Source: Actinomadura formosensis NBRC 14204 (GTDB taxonomy: Bacteria; Actinomycetota; Actinomycetes; Streptosporangiales; Streptosporangiaceae). From it: 36,653 nt of DNA. The notes under the pieces were generated by a model. That model saw nothing but the letters and a program-made list of their open reading frames with translations, was not told the DNA's origin and made no database searches. Of the stretch, positions 7,683 through 16,132 are shown piece by piece. The stretch covers positions 1-36,653 of the forward strand of contig NZ_BCQQ01000070.1 in assembly GCF_001552155.1 (NCBI RefSeq), read 5' to 3'. Position 1 is the first letter of the stretch; every line of letters begins with the position of its first letter. The position numbers and the translations under genes are program-made.

Positions 7683-7738
7683 CCCGCCCGCCGTGGCGTG
7701 TTCGTCCGTCCCCCGGATGAACACGCCACCCGGGCGGG
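7683..7738. terminator. Strong bidirectional hairpin terminator
   Basis: Long inverted repeat starting right after the radical SAM stop codon: arms CCCGCCCG (7683-7690) with CGGGCGGG (7731-7738), and GTGGCGTGTTC (7693-7703) with GAACACGCCAC (7719-7729). The loop can pair further (TCCG/CGGA). Only small bulges break the stem. It lies between two convergent genes and can serve both. It has no T-run, as is usual for actinomycetes. Confidence 0.85.
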
Positions 7739-7785
7739 TACTCCGCCCCTCCCCAGTGCCCGCGTTCCGGTGGCCGAAGACGGAA

Positions 7786-8958
7786 TCACCGCAGATGGCG
7801 CGCCAGGGCGAGGGAGGCGGCGACCGCGGCGGCACCGCACAGCGCCACGACGTCGCCCGGCGCCATGAATTCGCCCACCGCCCCGGCCGCGCCGATGCCC
7901 GCCGCCTGGCCCGTCATGAGGCCGGCGTTCGACAGCCCGAGCGCCTGCCCGCGGATCGTCTCGGGCACCGCGTCCACGAGCCGCTGCTGCACGGCCAGTT
8001 CGTAGCCCAGGCCGAACGTCCCGGCGGCCATCAGCGCGCACGCCAGCGGCAGCGGCGGCCCGGCCGCGAACAGCAGGAGCGGCGCCCCGGTCAGCGCCGC
8101 CAGCGGCAGCGTGAGCCGCTCCCGCAGGCCGGGGCGGACCCAGCGGCCCACCACGAAGTTCCCCGCGAACATTCCGGCCGCGGCGGCGGACAGCAGCAGC
8201 CCCGCCGCGTCCGGGGCACCGAGGCCGGCCGCGTAGGGAACGGCCATGCCCTCCGAACCGACCGACAGCGAGATCGGCAGCCAGGCCGCCAGCAGCAGAC
8301 CCCGCGTGGTCCGGCGGCCGAGCAGCAGGCTGTTGACGCGCCACGTCTCGCGCGCCAGGCCGGACGACGCCCGCGGCGCCGCCGGGACGTCCGGGAGACG
8401 CAGATGGGCGAGGACCACGGCCAGTGCGGCACTGATCGCCGCGAGCCAGAGGGCGCCGGCCGGGCTGAGCACCGCCAGCAGCAGGCCGCCCGCCGCCTGC
8501 CCCGTGATCTGGGCCCCGGCGCTGGTCATCGTGAACAGCGAGCGGCCGAGCACGTAGCCGTTCCCGGGGAGCAGGATGGGAAGCCGGGCCTGGACGGTCG
8601 CGGAGCCGACCGGCGCGAACAGCCCCACCGCGACGAGCAGCGCCATGACCGCCGGAACCGGGAGCCCGCCCAAGGCGAGGACGGCCGTGATCCCGAAACG
8701 CAGCAGGTGGTAGCCGGTGAGGAGCGGCCTGGCCGGGATGCGGTCCGCGAGTGAGAGCAGCAGCGCGCCGCCCACCACGTACGGGAGCATCCCGGCGGCG
8801 AAGACGAGCGCCGCCGCGACGGTGGAGCCCGTCCGCTCGAACGTCTGGACGGACAGCGCCAGCGTGCGGACGGAGTCGCCGGCCACCTGGAGCGTCTGGA
8901 GGGTGAACAGCGTCCGGAACTCCGGCACGCCGAACACGTCGCGGTATCGCACGGTCAT
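7786..8958 (-). CDS. MFS transporter
   Basis: A 390-residue major facilitator membrane protein, probably an exporter of small molecules or drugs. It has about twelve hydrophobic segments. The first loop between helices 2 and 3 shows GGALLLSLADRIPARPLL, the place of the MFS G-x-L-a-D-r-x-G-R motif. Later stretches such as GMFAGNFVVGRWVRP repeat this in the second half. I chose ATG 8958 (MTVRYRDVF), which begins directly before the first helix; upstream codons are arginine-rich and out of character. The ribosome site is weak. A TGTTTCG/CGAAACA inverted repeat lies 39-60 bases upstream. It resembles the MFS group with FRTLF-type N-termini; the substrate cannot be told. Confidence 0.87.
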   Translation of the reverse strand: MTVRYRDVFGVPEFRTLFTLQTLQVAGDSVRTLALSVQTFERTGSTVAAALVFAAGMLPYVVGGALLLSLADRIPARPLLTGYHLLRFGITAVLALGGLPVPAVMALLVAVGLFAPVGSATVQARLPILLPGNGYVLGRSLFTMTSAGAQITGQAAGGLLLAVLSPAGALWLAAISAALAVVLAHLRLPDVPAAPRASSGLARETWRVNSLLLGRRTTRGLLLAAWLPISLSVGSEGMAVPYAAGLGAPDAAGLLLSAAAAGMFAGNFVVGRWVRPGLRERLTLPLAALTGAPLLLFAAGPPLPLACALMAAGTFGLGYELAVQQRLVDAVPETIRGQALGLSNAGLMTGQAAGIGAAGAVGEFMAPGDVVALCGAAAVAASLALARHLR

Positions 8959-8996
8959 GACCGCGACTCTGCGGCACCGGCCCGCACCCCGGATAC

Positions 8997-9018
8997 TGTT
9001 TCGGGGAAGAACGAAACA
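8997..9018. promoter_or_regulatory. Operator-like inverted repeat TGTTTCG-N8-CGAAACA
   Basis: Perfect 7-bp arms at 8997-9003 and 9012-9018, 39 bases before the MFS start. The AT-rich arms stand out from the surroundings. It is a good candidate binding site for a repressor of the exporter, though no regulator gene is adjacent. Confidence 0.45.
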
Positions 9019-9093
9019 TGTACCGGATCGAAGCCGGCCCGGGCGGCTGAGGCACCGCGGCCGCCCCGGGGACCGGGACGGCCGCACCGCACG

Positions 9094-9615
9094 TCAGGAG
9101 CCGTAAACCGGGACGATCGTGGCGCGGGCCAGGGTGTGGGCGGTGATGTTGAAGCCCACGACGGCGGGAGAGGCGTCGGAGCCGACACCGAGCGACTCCA
9201 CGTCCAGCGCGTGGACGGTGAACACGTAGCGGTGCGGGTCGCCGGGCGGCGGGGCGGCGCCGCCGAACGCCTTCACCCCGTAGTCGTTGCGGGCGTGCAC
9301 GCCGATCTTGGAGTCCTCGGCGCCGGCGCCCGCGGGCAGTTCCGTCACGGTCGCGGGGATGTCGAACAGGCTCCAGTGCCAGAAACCGCTGCCGGTCGGC
9401 GCGTCCGGATCGAAGCACGTCACCGCGAAGCTCCTGGTCTCGGCGGGGAACCCCGACCAGCTCAGCCGCGGGGACTCGTTGCCGCCGCCGAACCCCCAGT
9501 CGTTGAACACGTGCTTGTCCGCGAGCCGCTCGCCGTCGGCGATGTCCTCGCTGGTGACGGTGAACGACGGGACCTCGGGCAGGTACTCGTGCGGAAGCGG
9601 CGGCTTGCCGGCCAT
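9094..9615 (-). CDS. YbhB/YbcL family Raf kinase inhibitor-like (PEBP) protein
   Basis: A 173-residue soluble protein of the phosphatidylethanolamine-binding superfamily. The anion-binding pocket motifs are present: FDPDAPTGSGFWHW (the DPDxP box) near residue 68 and GDPHRYVF (the GxHR box) near 124. SPRLSWSGFP before it is also typical. There is no signal peptide, so it is cytoplasmic. The bacterial function is not established; mammalian relatives bind phospholipid and inhibit kinases. ATG 9615 is preceded by AGGAGG. It sits 52 bases after the sugar permease gene on the same strand and may share its transcript. Confidence 0.93.
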   Translation of the reverse strand: MAGKPPLPHEYLPEVPSFTVTSEDIADGERLADKHVFNDWGFGGGNESPRLSWSGFPAETRSFAVTCFDPDAPTGSGFWHWSLFDIPATVTELPAGAGAEDSKIGVHARNDYGVKAFGGAAPPPGDPHRYVFTVHALDVESLGVGSDASPAVVGFNITAHTLARATIVPVYGS

Positions 9616-9667
9616 GGTGACCTCCTACATCACAATCCGGTTCTCCCCTCCATCTCTATCAGGGCGC

Positions 9668-10543
9668 TCAGGTCTTGACCGCGCCCATCGTGAAGCCCGC
9701 CACGAAACGGTCCAGGAACAGGTTGAACAGGAACGCGATCGGCACCGCGGTGATGACGGTGGACGCCTGGAGCGACTGCCAGAAGAACACGTCCCCGCGG
9801 ACGAGCTGCGTCGGCACGCCGGTGCTGACCACCATCTCCGGGCTCGCCGACACGAACGCCAGCGCGTACACGAACTCGCTGGAGGTGAGCGTGAAGCTGA
9901 ACACGACGACCGCGACGATCCCGGGGAACACCAGCGGCAGGACGGTCCGCAGGAACGCGCCGAGCCGGCTGTGGCCGTCCACCATGGCCTGCTCCTCGAC
10001 GTCCTTGGGGACGGCCTTGAGGAACCCGATCAGCAGCCACACCGACACCGGGACCGTGATCGTCGGATACACGACGATCATCGACCAGAGCGTGTCCTCC
10101 AGATGCAGCGCCACCACGACGCGGGTCAGCGACAGGAACAGCAGCGACGGCGGCACCAGGTACACCATGAAGATCGCGATGCCCATCGGCGTCCCCCACG
10201 GGCGGTCCAGGCGCGCGAGCGAGTACGCGGCCGGCAGCGCCAGCGCCAGCGTGATCGCGACCACCGCCGCGCCCACGATCAGCGTGTTGACCACGAACGT
10301 CAGGAACGGCGTGTCGGTGAACAGGAACGTCACATGGTCGGGCGTCGCCGGCTTGTTGAAGAAGAACGGGTTGCTCTCCGGGTTGTAGAGATCCTGGTTC
10401 TGCTTGAACGCGCTGATCACGCTCCACAGGAACGGCAGCGCGCACACCAGCGCCGCGATGATCGCCGCCGCGTACACCCCGGCCCGCGCCGCCACATGCC
10501 GCCGTGCGTACCTGCGCCGAAGCGCCTCGGTGGTCGTGTCCAC
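9668..10543 (-). CDS. Sugar ABC transporter permease, MalG-type (CUT1)
   Basis: A 291-residue inner-membrane permease with six predicted helices, the first at about residues 20-38. The cytoplasmic coupling loop EEQAMVDGHSRLGAFLRTVLPLVFPG carries the E-A-x3-D-G-x9-P signature of binding-protein-dependent permeases. The N-terminal external segment (FKQNQDLYNP) and the ending GFTMGAVKT are those of the MalG-like partner. GTG 10543 follows GGAGGTGAGGCGA, which fixes the start; the longer open frame upstream overlaps the first permease. It is the last gene of the four-gene importer operon, 47 bases after permease 1. Confidence 0.92.
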   Translation of the reverse strand: MDTTTEALRRRYARRHVAARAGVYAAAIIAALVCALPFLWSVISAFKQNQDLYNPESNPFFFNKPATPDHVTFLFTDTPFLTFVVNTLIVGAAVVAITLALALPAAYSLARLDRPWGTPMGIAIFMVYLVPPSLLFLSLTRVVVALHLEDTLWSMIVVYPTITVPVSVWLLIGFLKAVPKDVEEQAMVDGHSRLGAFLRTVLPLVFPGIVAVVVFSFTLTSSEFVYALAFVSASPEMVVSTGVPTQLVRGDVFFWQSLQASTVITAVPIAFLFNLFLDRFVAGFTMGAVKT

Positions 10544-10590
10544 TCGCCTCACCTCCGCTCGGCGGCGGGCGGGCGCCCTTCCGCGCCCGC

Positions 10591-11535
10591 TCACCCCGCC
10601 TCCAGCCGCCGGACCGCGCGCAGGATCGCGATCGCGCCCGCGAGCAGCAGCGGGAACAGGAACAGCGCGATCGCCGCGCCCTGCCCGACGTCGCCGCCCT
10701 CGATCCCGCGGAAGTACGCCCACGACGCCAGCACGTCCGTCGAGTGCGTCGGGCCGCCCCGCGTCAGCACGTACGGGACGGTCATGTCGGTGAACGTCAT
10801 GATCGCGCCGAACAGCCCGGCGACGGCGATCACCGGGAGCGTCAGCGGGATCGTCACCTCGAACATCCGCCGCCAGAACCCGGCGCCGTCGATCCGCGCC
10901 GCCTCGTCGATGTCGCGGGGGATGGCGACCAGCCCGGCCATCACGATCACCGCGGCCAGCGGCGTCAGCCGCCACGTCTGCACGGCGACCACCGACGCCA
11001 TCGCCGTGCCCGGACGGCCCAGCCACACCACGTTCGCGTCGATCAGCCCGAGGTGGCGCAGCACCCAGTCGACCGGCGAGTAGATCGAGTCCAGGAACCA
11101 CAGCCACGAGATCGTCGACAGCGCCACCGGCGTCGTCCACGGCAGCAGCACCAGGAACCGGACGAACCACTTGCCGTGGAAGTCGGCGACCAGGATGTTC
11201 GCGAGCACCTTCCCGAACAGGACGATCAGCACCATGCTCACCAGCGTGAACACCAGCGTGTTGCGCAGCGCCCGCCAGAACACGCCGTCGGTGAGGATCT
11301 CGTCGAAGTTCCGGAACCCGGCGAAGTCGAAGGACGGGTCGCCGGTCGTCACGTCCGAGAACGCGAACGCGATCGCCAGCAGGAACGGGACGCCGACCAG
11401 CGCGACGATGTAGACGACCGACGGCAGCAGCATCACCCAGGCGAGGAACCCCTCCCGGTCGGCGAGCCCCGCCTTCGCCCGCGCCCTCGGCGGCTGCACG
11501 GCGGCGGGCCTTCGGTCCGTCGGCGCGTGCGTCAT
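10591..11535 (-). CDS. Sugar ABC transporter permease, MalF-type (CUT1)
   Basis: A 314-residue membrane permease with six helices, the first at about residues 32-54. The EAA loop is DEAARIDGAGFWRRMFEVTIP, matching the family signature. The segment SPVDWVLRHLGLI and the FTDMTVPYVLTRGGP stretch are typical of MalF/UgpA-like partners. ATG 11535 overlaps the ATPase stop by four bases (ATGA), which implies translational coupling. It forms the membrane channel together with the 9668-10543 permease. The sugar carried cannot be read from the sequence. Confidence 0.93.
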   Translation of the reverse strand: MTHAPTDRRPAAVQPPRARAKAGLADREGFLAWVMLLPSVVYIVALVGVPFLLAIAFAFSDVTTGDPSFDFAGFRNFDEILTDGVFWRALRNTLVFTLVSMVLIVLFGKVLANILVADFHGKWFVRFLVLLPWTTPVALSTISWLWFLDSIYSPVDWVLRHLGLIDANVVWLGRPGTAMASVVAVQTWRLTPLAAVIVMAGLVAIPRDIDEAARIDGAGFWRRMFEVTIPLTLPVIAVAGLFGAIMTFTDMTVPYVLTRGGPTHSTDVLASWAYFRGIEGGDVGQGAAIALFLFPLLLAGAIAILRAVRRLEAG

Positions 11536-12605
11536 GCCGGGCCCCCGATCGGGACGGCGGCCGTGCGGGTGCCCGCCTCGGCGTCGAAGAACCGGAGCCG
11601 GCCGGACGGCACCGCGAACGCACGGGTCTCCCCGGCCTCCAGCGGCGTGCTCACGGTCGCGGGCAGCCGGGCGATGACGCGGGTCTCCTCGCCGATCCCC
11701 GTCACCGTCCCGTACACGTGCCGGTCGCCGGACAGGTACTCCATCCGCTCCACCCGCAGCGGCATCGTCACCCGCGCCGCGGACGCGACGTTCTCTTCGG
11801 GAAGCAGATGCTCGGGGCGGAACCCCACCAGCACGCCGTCGCGCCTGACCAGGTTCATCGGCGGCGACCCGATGAACGTCGCCACGAACGTGTCGGACGG
11901 GTCGTCGTACACCTCCTGCGGCGTCCCGACCTGCCGGACGCGGCCGTGCTCCAGCACCGCGATCCGGTCGCCGAGGCCCATCGCCTCCGCCTGGTCGTGC
12001 GTGACGTAGATGGTCGTGGTGCCGACGCGCTCCTGGAAGCGTTTCAGTTCGTCCCGCGCCGTCGCGCGCATCTTCGCGTCGAGATTGGACAGCGGCTCGT
12101 CCAGCAGGAAGACCGCCGGGTCCCGGACCAGCGCGCGCGCCAGCGCCACCCGCTGCCGCTCCCCGCCCGACAGTTGCCGCGGCTTGCGGCGCAGCAGCGG
12201 CTCTATCTCCAGCAGCGCCGCGGCCCATCGCGCCTTCTTCTCGCGCTCGCCCCGCTCCATCCCCTCCGCGCGCAGCGGAAAGACGATGTTGTCCATTACC
12301 GTCTTGTGCGGATAAAGCGCATACGACTGGAACACCATCGCGATCTGCCGGACCCGGGGCGGAAGGCCGTTCACGACGTTCCCGCCGATCAGCACCTCGC
12401 CCTCCGTGGGCTGTTCCAGACCCGCGATCGTGCGCAGCAAGGTCGTCTTCCCGCACCCCGACGGTCCCAGCAGCACCAGGTACTCGCCCGGCCCGGCCGC
12501 CAGATCCACCCCGTCCAGCGCCCGCACGTGCTCCGCCCGCCCCCGCCGCGCCCGCACATGCCCGTCGAAGTTCTTGACCAGGCCCTTCACCTCCACGGTC
12601 TGCAC
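11532..12605 (-). CDS. Sugar ABC transporter ATPase, UgpC/MsmK type
   Basis: The 357-residue ATPase powers the importer from the cytoplasmic face. Walker A is GPSGCGKTT (47-55), the Q-loop VFQSYALYPHK, the signature LSGGERQRVALARAL (from 145), Walker B VFLLDE (165-170), and the switch His203 in VTHD. The C-terminal OB/TOBE domain, with VGFRPEHLLPE, is the sugar-transporter type. GTG 12605 lies five bases after the binding-protein stop. A small oddity is an arginine-rich stretch, HVRARRGRAEHVR at about 16-28, inserted before the usual ALDGVDL. The gene's position between binding protein and permeases supports the call. Confidence 0.93.
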   Translation of the reverse strand: MQTVEVKGLVKNFDGHVRARRGRAEHVRALDGVDLAAGPGEYLVLLGPSGCGKTTLLRTIAGLEQPTEGEVLIGGNVVNGLPPRVRQIAMVFQSYALYPHKTVMDNIVFPLRAEGMERGEREKKARWAAALLEIEPLLRRKPRQLSGGERQRVALARALVRDPAVFLLDEPLSNLDAKMRATARDELKRFQERVGTTTIYVTHDQAEAMGLGDRIAVLEHGRVRQVGTPQEVYDDPSDTFVATFIGSPPMNLVRRDGVLVGFRPEHLLPEENVASAARVTMPLRVERMEYLSGDRHVYGTVTGIGEETRVIARLPATVSTPLEAGETRAFAVPSGRLRFFDAEAGTRTAAVPIGGPA

Positions 12606-12610
12606 GGGGC

Positions 12611-14050
12611 TCAGCCCCCTACCAGGCCGCGGGCGCGCCAGTTCTTGAAGATCGCGTTGATGCGATCCTCCGCCTCCGCGACGGCCTGCGCCGGGGACGC
12701 CTGGCCGCGGGCGGCGCGGCCGAACATCGTCGGCAGCACGTTGGTGTTGAAGATCTCGCCGATCGCCGGGTTGGACGGGCCCGGATAGCCGATGTTCGCG
12801 CTCCACGACGTCGCCGTCTTCAGCAGGGCCAGCTTGTTCGCCGGTTTCGCGCCCCACGGGTCGTTGTCCAGCCAGCCGTTCAGCTGCGGGACGACCGACG
12901 GCCACCCCGGCAGGTCGTACAGCTCCGAGTGGTAGGACACCGACGGGAAGTTCGCCGTGTAGTGCAGCAGGAACTCCTTCGCCGCGTCCGGGTTCGCCGC
13001 GTACTTGGGCACGATCCACTGCTGGATCACGTGCTGCGCCGCCAGCGCCGCCTTCGGGCCGCGCAGCGCGGGCACGAAGAAGATGTCGTCGCCGATCGCC
13101 CGGTTGGTGCCCATCGCGGTGCGCCACGCCGAGATCGAGTTGACGATGTAGGACGACTTGCCGGCGATGAGCGCCTGGTTGTTGGACGCGGGCGTCCAGG
13201 AGAAGACCTCGCTGGTCTCCGCCTCCTTGAACAGCCGCGCCATGTACTCGACGGCCGCCACGGTCGCGTCCGAGTTGACCACGACCCTCTCGTGCGGGTC
13301 CTGGACGGAGCCGCCGAACGACCACAGCAGCGCCCGCGCCGCCATGTTCGAGTCCGTCTCCGGGGACAGCCCGATCCCGCACGGCACCCCGGTCTGCTTC
13401 TTGATCTCCGCCGCGCCGCGCAGCAGGTCGTCCCAGCTCGTGGGGCCGTTCGGCATCCCCACCTTCTGCCACATGGACCTGCGGTAGTCGCCGGGGTCGG
13501 GCGACCAGCCGGGACAGTAGGCGTAGAACCGCCTGGTGTTGGGGTTGTAGCTCGACTTACGGCACAGCTCCAGTTGCTGCCCCCAGCGCCGGGTCGCCTC
13601 CTGCACCACGTCCGTCATGTCCAGGACGGACGGCTCGTACTGCGAGAACGGCGCGATGTGCTGGATGAGGTCGTGGCCGCGTCCGGCCTGGATCTCCGAC
13701 GCGGCCCGGCGGGGGACGTCCACGGTGTTGATGTGGTCGACCCGGACGTCCACCCCGACCTTCTCGCCCCAGTCGGAGAGGAACTTGTCGAACCACTTGT
13801 CGTGCCGGGGCACGAAGTGGCTCCACATCAGGATGCTGAGCGAGCCGCCCAGCTTCTTGGCGGGGGAGGTGAACACCTCCTTCGGGGCGTTCCCGACGCT
13901 CTTGGCCTGCGGGCCGCTGGACTCGCTGGCGCACCCCGCCAGGAGACCGTACGCGCCCGCCGCGAGCGCCGTGGAGGACAGGAAGCCGCGTCTGCTGGTT
14001 TCGGCGGAGTCGGGTCGGGGGGTGTCAGGGGTACCGGGCCGGTCGGCCAT
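12611..14050 (-). CDS. Extracellular solute-binding lipoprotein (family 1, carbohydrate)
   Basis: The 479-residue receptor captures the solute outside the cell and hands it to the permeases. The N-terminus has a twin-arginine motif (SRRGFLS at about 19-25) followed by a hydrophobic stretch and the lipobox LLAGC, so it is likely Tat-exported and lipid-anchored. The mature part is a family 1 binding protein: SILMWSHFVPRHDKWFDKF, then the GHDLIQ and LDMTDVV region, later SWDDLLRGAAEIKK and NPDAAKEFLLHYT. ATG 14050 is preceded by GAGGGAG. It is the first gene of the operon. No glycoside hydrolase or regulator is adjacent, so the substrate is unknown. Confidence 0.93.
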   Translation of the reverse strand: MADRPGTPDTPRPDSAETSRRGFLSSTALAAGAYGLLAGCASESSGPQAKSVGNAPKEVFTSPAKKLGGSLSILMWSHFVPRHDKWFDKFLSDWGEKVGVDVRVDHINTVDVPRRAASEIQAGRGHDLIQHIAPFSQYEPSVLDMTDVVQEATRRWGQQLELCRKSSYNPNTRRFYAYCPGWSPDPGDYRRSMWQKVGMPNGPTSWDDLLRGAAEIKKQTGVPCGIGLSPETDSNMAARALLWSFGGSVQDPHERVVVNSDATVAAVEYMARLFKEAETSEVFSWTPASNNQALIAGKSSYIVNSISAWRTAMGTNRAIGDDIFFVPALRGPKAALAAQHVIQQWIVPKYAANPDAAKEFLLHYTANFPSVSYHSELYDLPGWPSVVPQLNGWLDNDPWGAKPANKLALLKTATSWSANIGYPGPSNPAIGEIFNTNVLPTMFGRAARGQASPAQAVAEAEDRINAIFKNWRARGLVGG

Positions 14051-14103
14051 GGGAGCTCTCCCTCGCCGGTGAAGGTCTCCCCTCGAAGGTAGATCGGCGA
14101 GGC

Positions 14104-14120
14104 CGTCTCATCCAGAGACG
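14104..14120. promoter_or_regulatory. Inverted repeat CGTCTC-N5-GAGACG in the sugar importer promoter region
   Basis: Perfect 6-bp arms (14104-14109, 14115-14120). A TACCTT hexamer at 14086-14091 on the minus strand can act as -10; the repeat would then cover the -35 position. It is a plausible operator for the importer operon, with no regulator identified. Confidence 0.4.
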
Positions 14121-14146
14121 ATCCGGTAACTCCACGTCACTCCGGT

Positions 14147-14173
14147 ACCGCCGGGCCCGTCAGTCCCGGCGGT
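14147..14173. terminator. Hairpin terminator after the TagH-type ATPase gene
   Basis: Perfect 9-bp arms ACCGCCGGG (14147-14155) and CCCGGCGGT (14165-14173) with a 9-base loop, starting ten bases after the ATPase stop on the minus strand. There is no T-run, which is common in high-GC actinomycetes. It separates the exporter genes from the sugar importer operon. Confidence 0.75.
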
Positions 14174-14182
14174 GCGCCCGTG

Positions 14183-14989
14183 TTACTTGCCGCTGGCCTC
14201 GATGTAGGCGGCGATGACCTCTTCGGGGTCGCCGTCCATGTGCATGCGGCCCTCGTCGATCCAGATGACGCGGTCGCACATCTCCTTGACCGTGTCCAGC
14301 TGGTGGGCGACGAGGAACACCGCGCCGGCCTCCTTGCGCAGCTCCTCGATCCGGCGCTTGCTCTTGCGCTTGAACTTGGCGTCGCCGGTGGCGAGCGCCT
14401 CGTCGATCAGCAGGACGTCGTGGGTCTTGGCCGCGGCGATCGCGAACCGGAGCCGGGCCCCCATGCCGGACGAGTACGTCCGCATCGGGTACTGGATGAA
14501 CCCCTCCTTGAGACCGGCGAAGTTCACGATGTCCTGGTAGCGGGCCTTGGTCTCCGCCTGGGACATGCCCATCGCGAGGCAGCCGAGGACGATGTTGCGC
14601 TCGCCGGTGAGGTCCTTCATCAGCGCGGCGTTCACGCCCAGCAGGGACGGCTGGCCGTCGGTGTAGACGCCGCCCTGGTGCGGGGGCAGCAGCCCGGCGA
14701 TGGCCTTCAGCAGCGTCGACTTGCCGGAGCCGTTCGTGCCGATGATGCCGACGGCCTCGCCCCGGTAGGCGACGAACGACAGGCCCTTGATCGCGTGGAC
14801 CTCGGTCATCGTGGGCCGGTGCCGGCGGCGCAGGACCCGCGAGAAGGCGGCGGCGGCGTTGCCCTTCCCTCCGGCGCCGTACACGCGGTAGACGATGTGC
14901 AGGTCGTCCACGACGACGATCGGTTCCCGGGACGGGTCGATCTGGACGGGGTTCGTGGCGGGGTTCATGCGCACCTTCGTGTCAGCCAC
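14183..14989 (-). CDS. Polysaccharide/teichoic-acid ABC exporter ATPase (TagH/Wzt type)
   Basis: The 268-residue ATPase drives export of a lipid-linked polymer together with the upstream permease. Walker A is GTNGSGKST (84-92); the signature is the exporter variant YSSGMGARLRFAIA; Walker B is VLLIDEALATGD; the switch His is in LVAHQLD. The helix-rich insertion before VHAIKGLSF (AFSRVLRRRHRPT) and the GGVYTDGQPSLLGVNAAL block are typical of the TagH/Wzt group. There is no extended C-terminal carbohydrate-binding domain, so it resembles TagH-short or plain KpsT types. GTG 14989 overlaps the permease stop and has GAGGAG ten bases upstream; ATG 14968 is an alternative. Confidence 0.92.
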   Translation of the reverse strand: MADTKVRMNPATNPVQIDPSREPIVVVDDLHIVYRVYGAGGKGNAAAAFSRVLRRRHRPTMTEVHAIKGLSFVAYRGEAVGIIGTNGSGKSTLLKAIAGLLPPHQGGVYTDGQPSLLGVNAALMKDLTGERNIVLGCLAMGMSQAETKARYQDIVNFAGLKEGFIQYPMRTYSSGMGARLRFAIAAAKTHDVLLIDEALATGDAKFKRKSKRRIEELRKEAGAVFLVAHQLDTVKEMCDRVIWIDEGRMHMDGDPEEVIAAYIEASGK

Positions 14990-15953
14990 GGCCGTATCGC
15001 TCCTCGGCACGGTAGAAGAACATGAATCCGCCGACCAGCATGCCCGTGGCCCAAAGGAGGGCGTAGAGCCACAGCTGTGCTGACGACTCGACTCCCAGCT
15101 TGACGCGGACGTGCTCACGGTACTCGCCGAGGAGCACGTGCCGGCTCAGCTCGACGTACACGTACGCCGGGTTGGCCTGCAGCAACTCAGCGAGGATGGG
15201 GTACTGGGAGAGCTTGGAGCCCGGCTTCATCAGCGTCGGCAGGCTGAAGATGACGCCGGACATGTAGAGCCACGTCCGCATGACGAACGGGAGAAGCTGG
15301 GTGATGTCGCGGTTGAACGCGCCCAGCCGCGCCATCACCATGCTGATGCCCACGTTGAACATCAGCTGCAGTGTCACCACGGGGACGAACAGCAGCATGT
15401 TGAAGCTGATCGGCTCGCCGAAGGCGAAGATGATCGCGAACAGCACGACCAGGGCGAGCAGCAGCTGCTGGAGTTCGACAATGGCGATCGCCAGCGGCAG
15501 TGTGGCGCGCGGGAAGTGCAGCGCCCGGATCAGCGAGAGGTTGTCGCCGACCGATTTCGACCCGGCCGTGACGGACCGCTGGGTGAAGCCGAACAGGAAG
15601 ACGCCGGTGACCAGGAACGGGATGAAGTCCGTCAAACCGCGTTTGGTGTCCAGCAGCACGCCGAAGATCAGGTAGTACACCGCCGCGTTCAGCAGCGGGG
15701 TCAGCAGCTGCCATACCTGGCCCAGCCGCGAGTCGGTGTACATCGAGATGTTCTTGGCGGACGCGAACGCCCAGATGAAGTTGCGGCGAGCCCACACTTC
15801 TTGGATGTACTTGCGCAGCGGGGGGCGCGCAGCGCTCTGCCTCAGCCCGTATCGTGCGGCGTAGTCGGCCAAGGTCCCGTTCACGTGCAGTGGCTCCGCG
15901 ATCGTTCCGACCGACTCGCCACCCGGGGAACCGAGCCGTTCCGGGTGACTCAT
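14982..15953 (-). CDS. Polysaccharide ABC exporter permease (TagG/Wzm type, ABC-2)
   Basis: A 323-residue ABC-2 type membrane protein. A cytoplasmic N-terminal region of about 75 residues ends in the amphipathic segment RLGQVWQLLTPLLNAAVYYLI leading into the first helix (quoted part continues the ABC-2 pattern); five or six helices follow. SLIRALHFPRATLPLA is the conserved cytoplasmic loop of this group, and LQANPAYVYVELSRHVLL the C-terminal conserved region. It pairs with the overlapping ATPase to flip or export a lipid-linked glycan. ATG 15953 has no ribosome site but TAGGCT lies seven bases upstream, so the transcript may be leaderless. Confidence 0.92.
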   Translation of the reverse strand: MSHPERLGSPGGESVGTIAEPLHVNGTLADYAARYGLRQSAARPPLRKYIQEVWARRNFIWAFASAKNISMYTDSRLGQVWQLLTPLLNAAVYYLIFGVLLDTKRGLTDFIPFLVTGVFLFGFTQRSVTAGSKSVGDNLSLIRALHFPRATLPLAIAIVELQQLLLALVVLFAIIFAFGEPISFNMLLFVPVVTLQLMFNVGISMVMARLGAFNRDITQLLPFVMRTWLYMSGVIFSLPTLMKPGSKLSQYPILAELLQANPAYVYVELSRHVLLGEYREHVRVKLGVESSAQLWLYALLWATGMLVGGFMFFYRAEERYGRG

Positions 15954-15960
15954 GTCGCGA

Positions 15961-15966
15961 AGCCTA
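15961..15966 (-). promoter_or_regulatory. Putative -10 element (TAGGCT) of the TagG-type exporter
   Basis: On the minus strand TAGGCT is followed by seven bases and the ATG of the permease, with no Shine-Dalgarno sequence. This fits a leaderless start. No -35 is convincing. Confidence 0.45.
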
Positions 15967-16132
15967 TTGCAGTCGATGAGCCGAGAGTGCCGTTCGCCCG
16001 CATGTGACCCCCGATTTGAGATCTTTACGGAATCATGTCGGTGCCCCTGGGGATACCCGGGACATGCGCGTCAATCGCTCACGGTGCAGCATTGTGCCAT
16101 CACGGTCCGTCATTTCACATCGTCATGAGCCG

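Noticed and set aside
12615..14050. Idea that the two ABC systems (12605 and 14989) are one transporter
   Set aside because: One is a binding-protein-dependent importer and the other an ABC-2 exporter; a hairpin terminator separates them.
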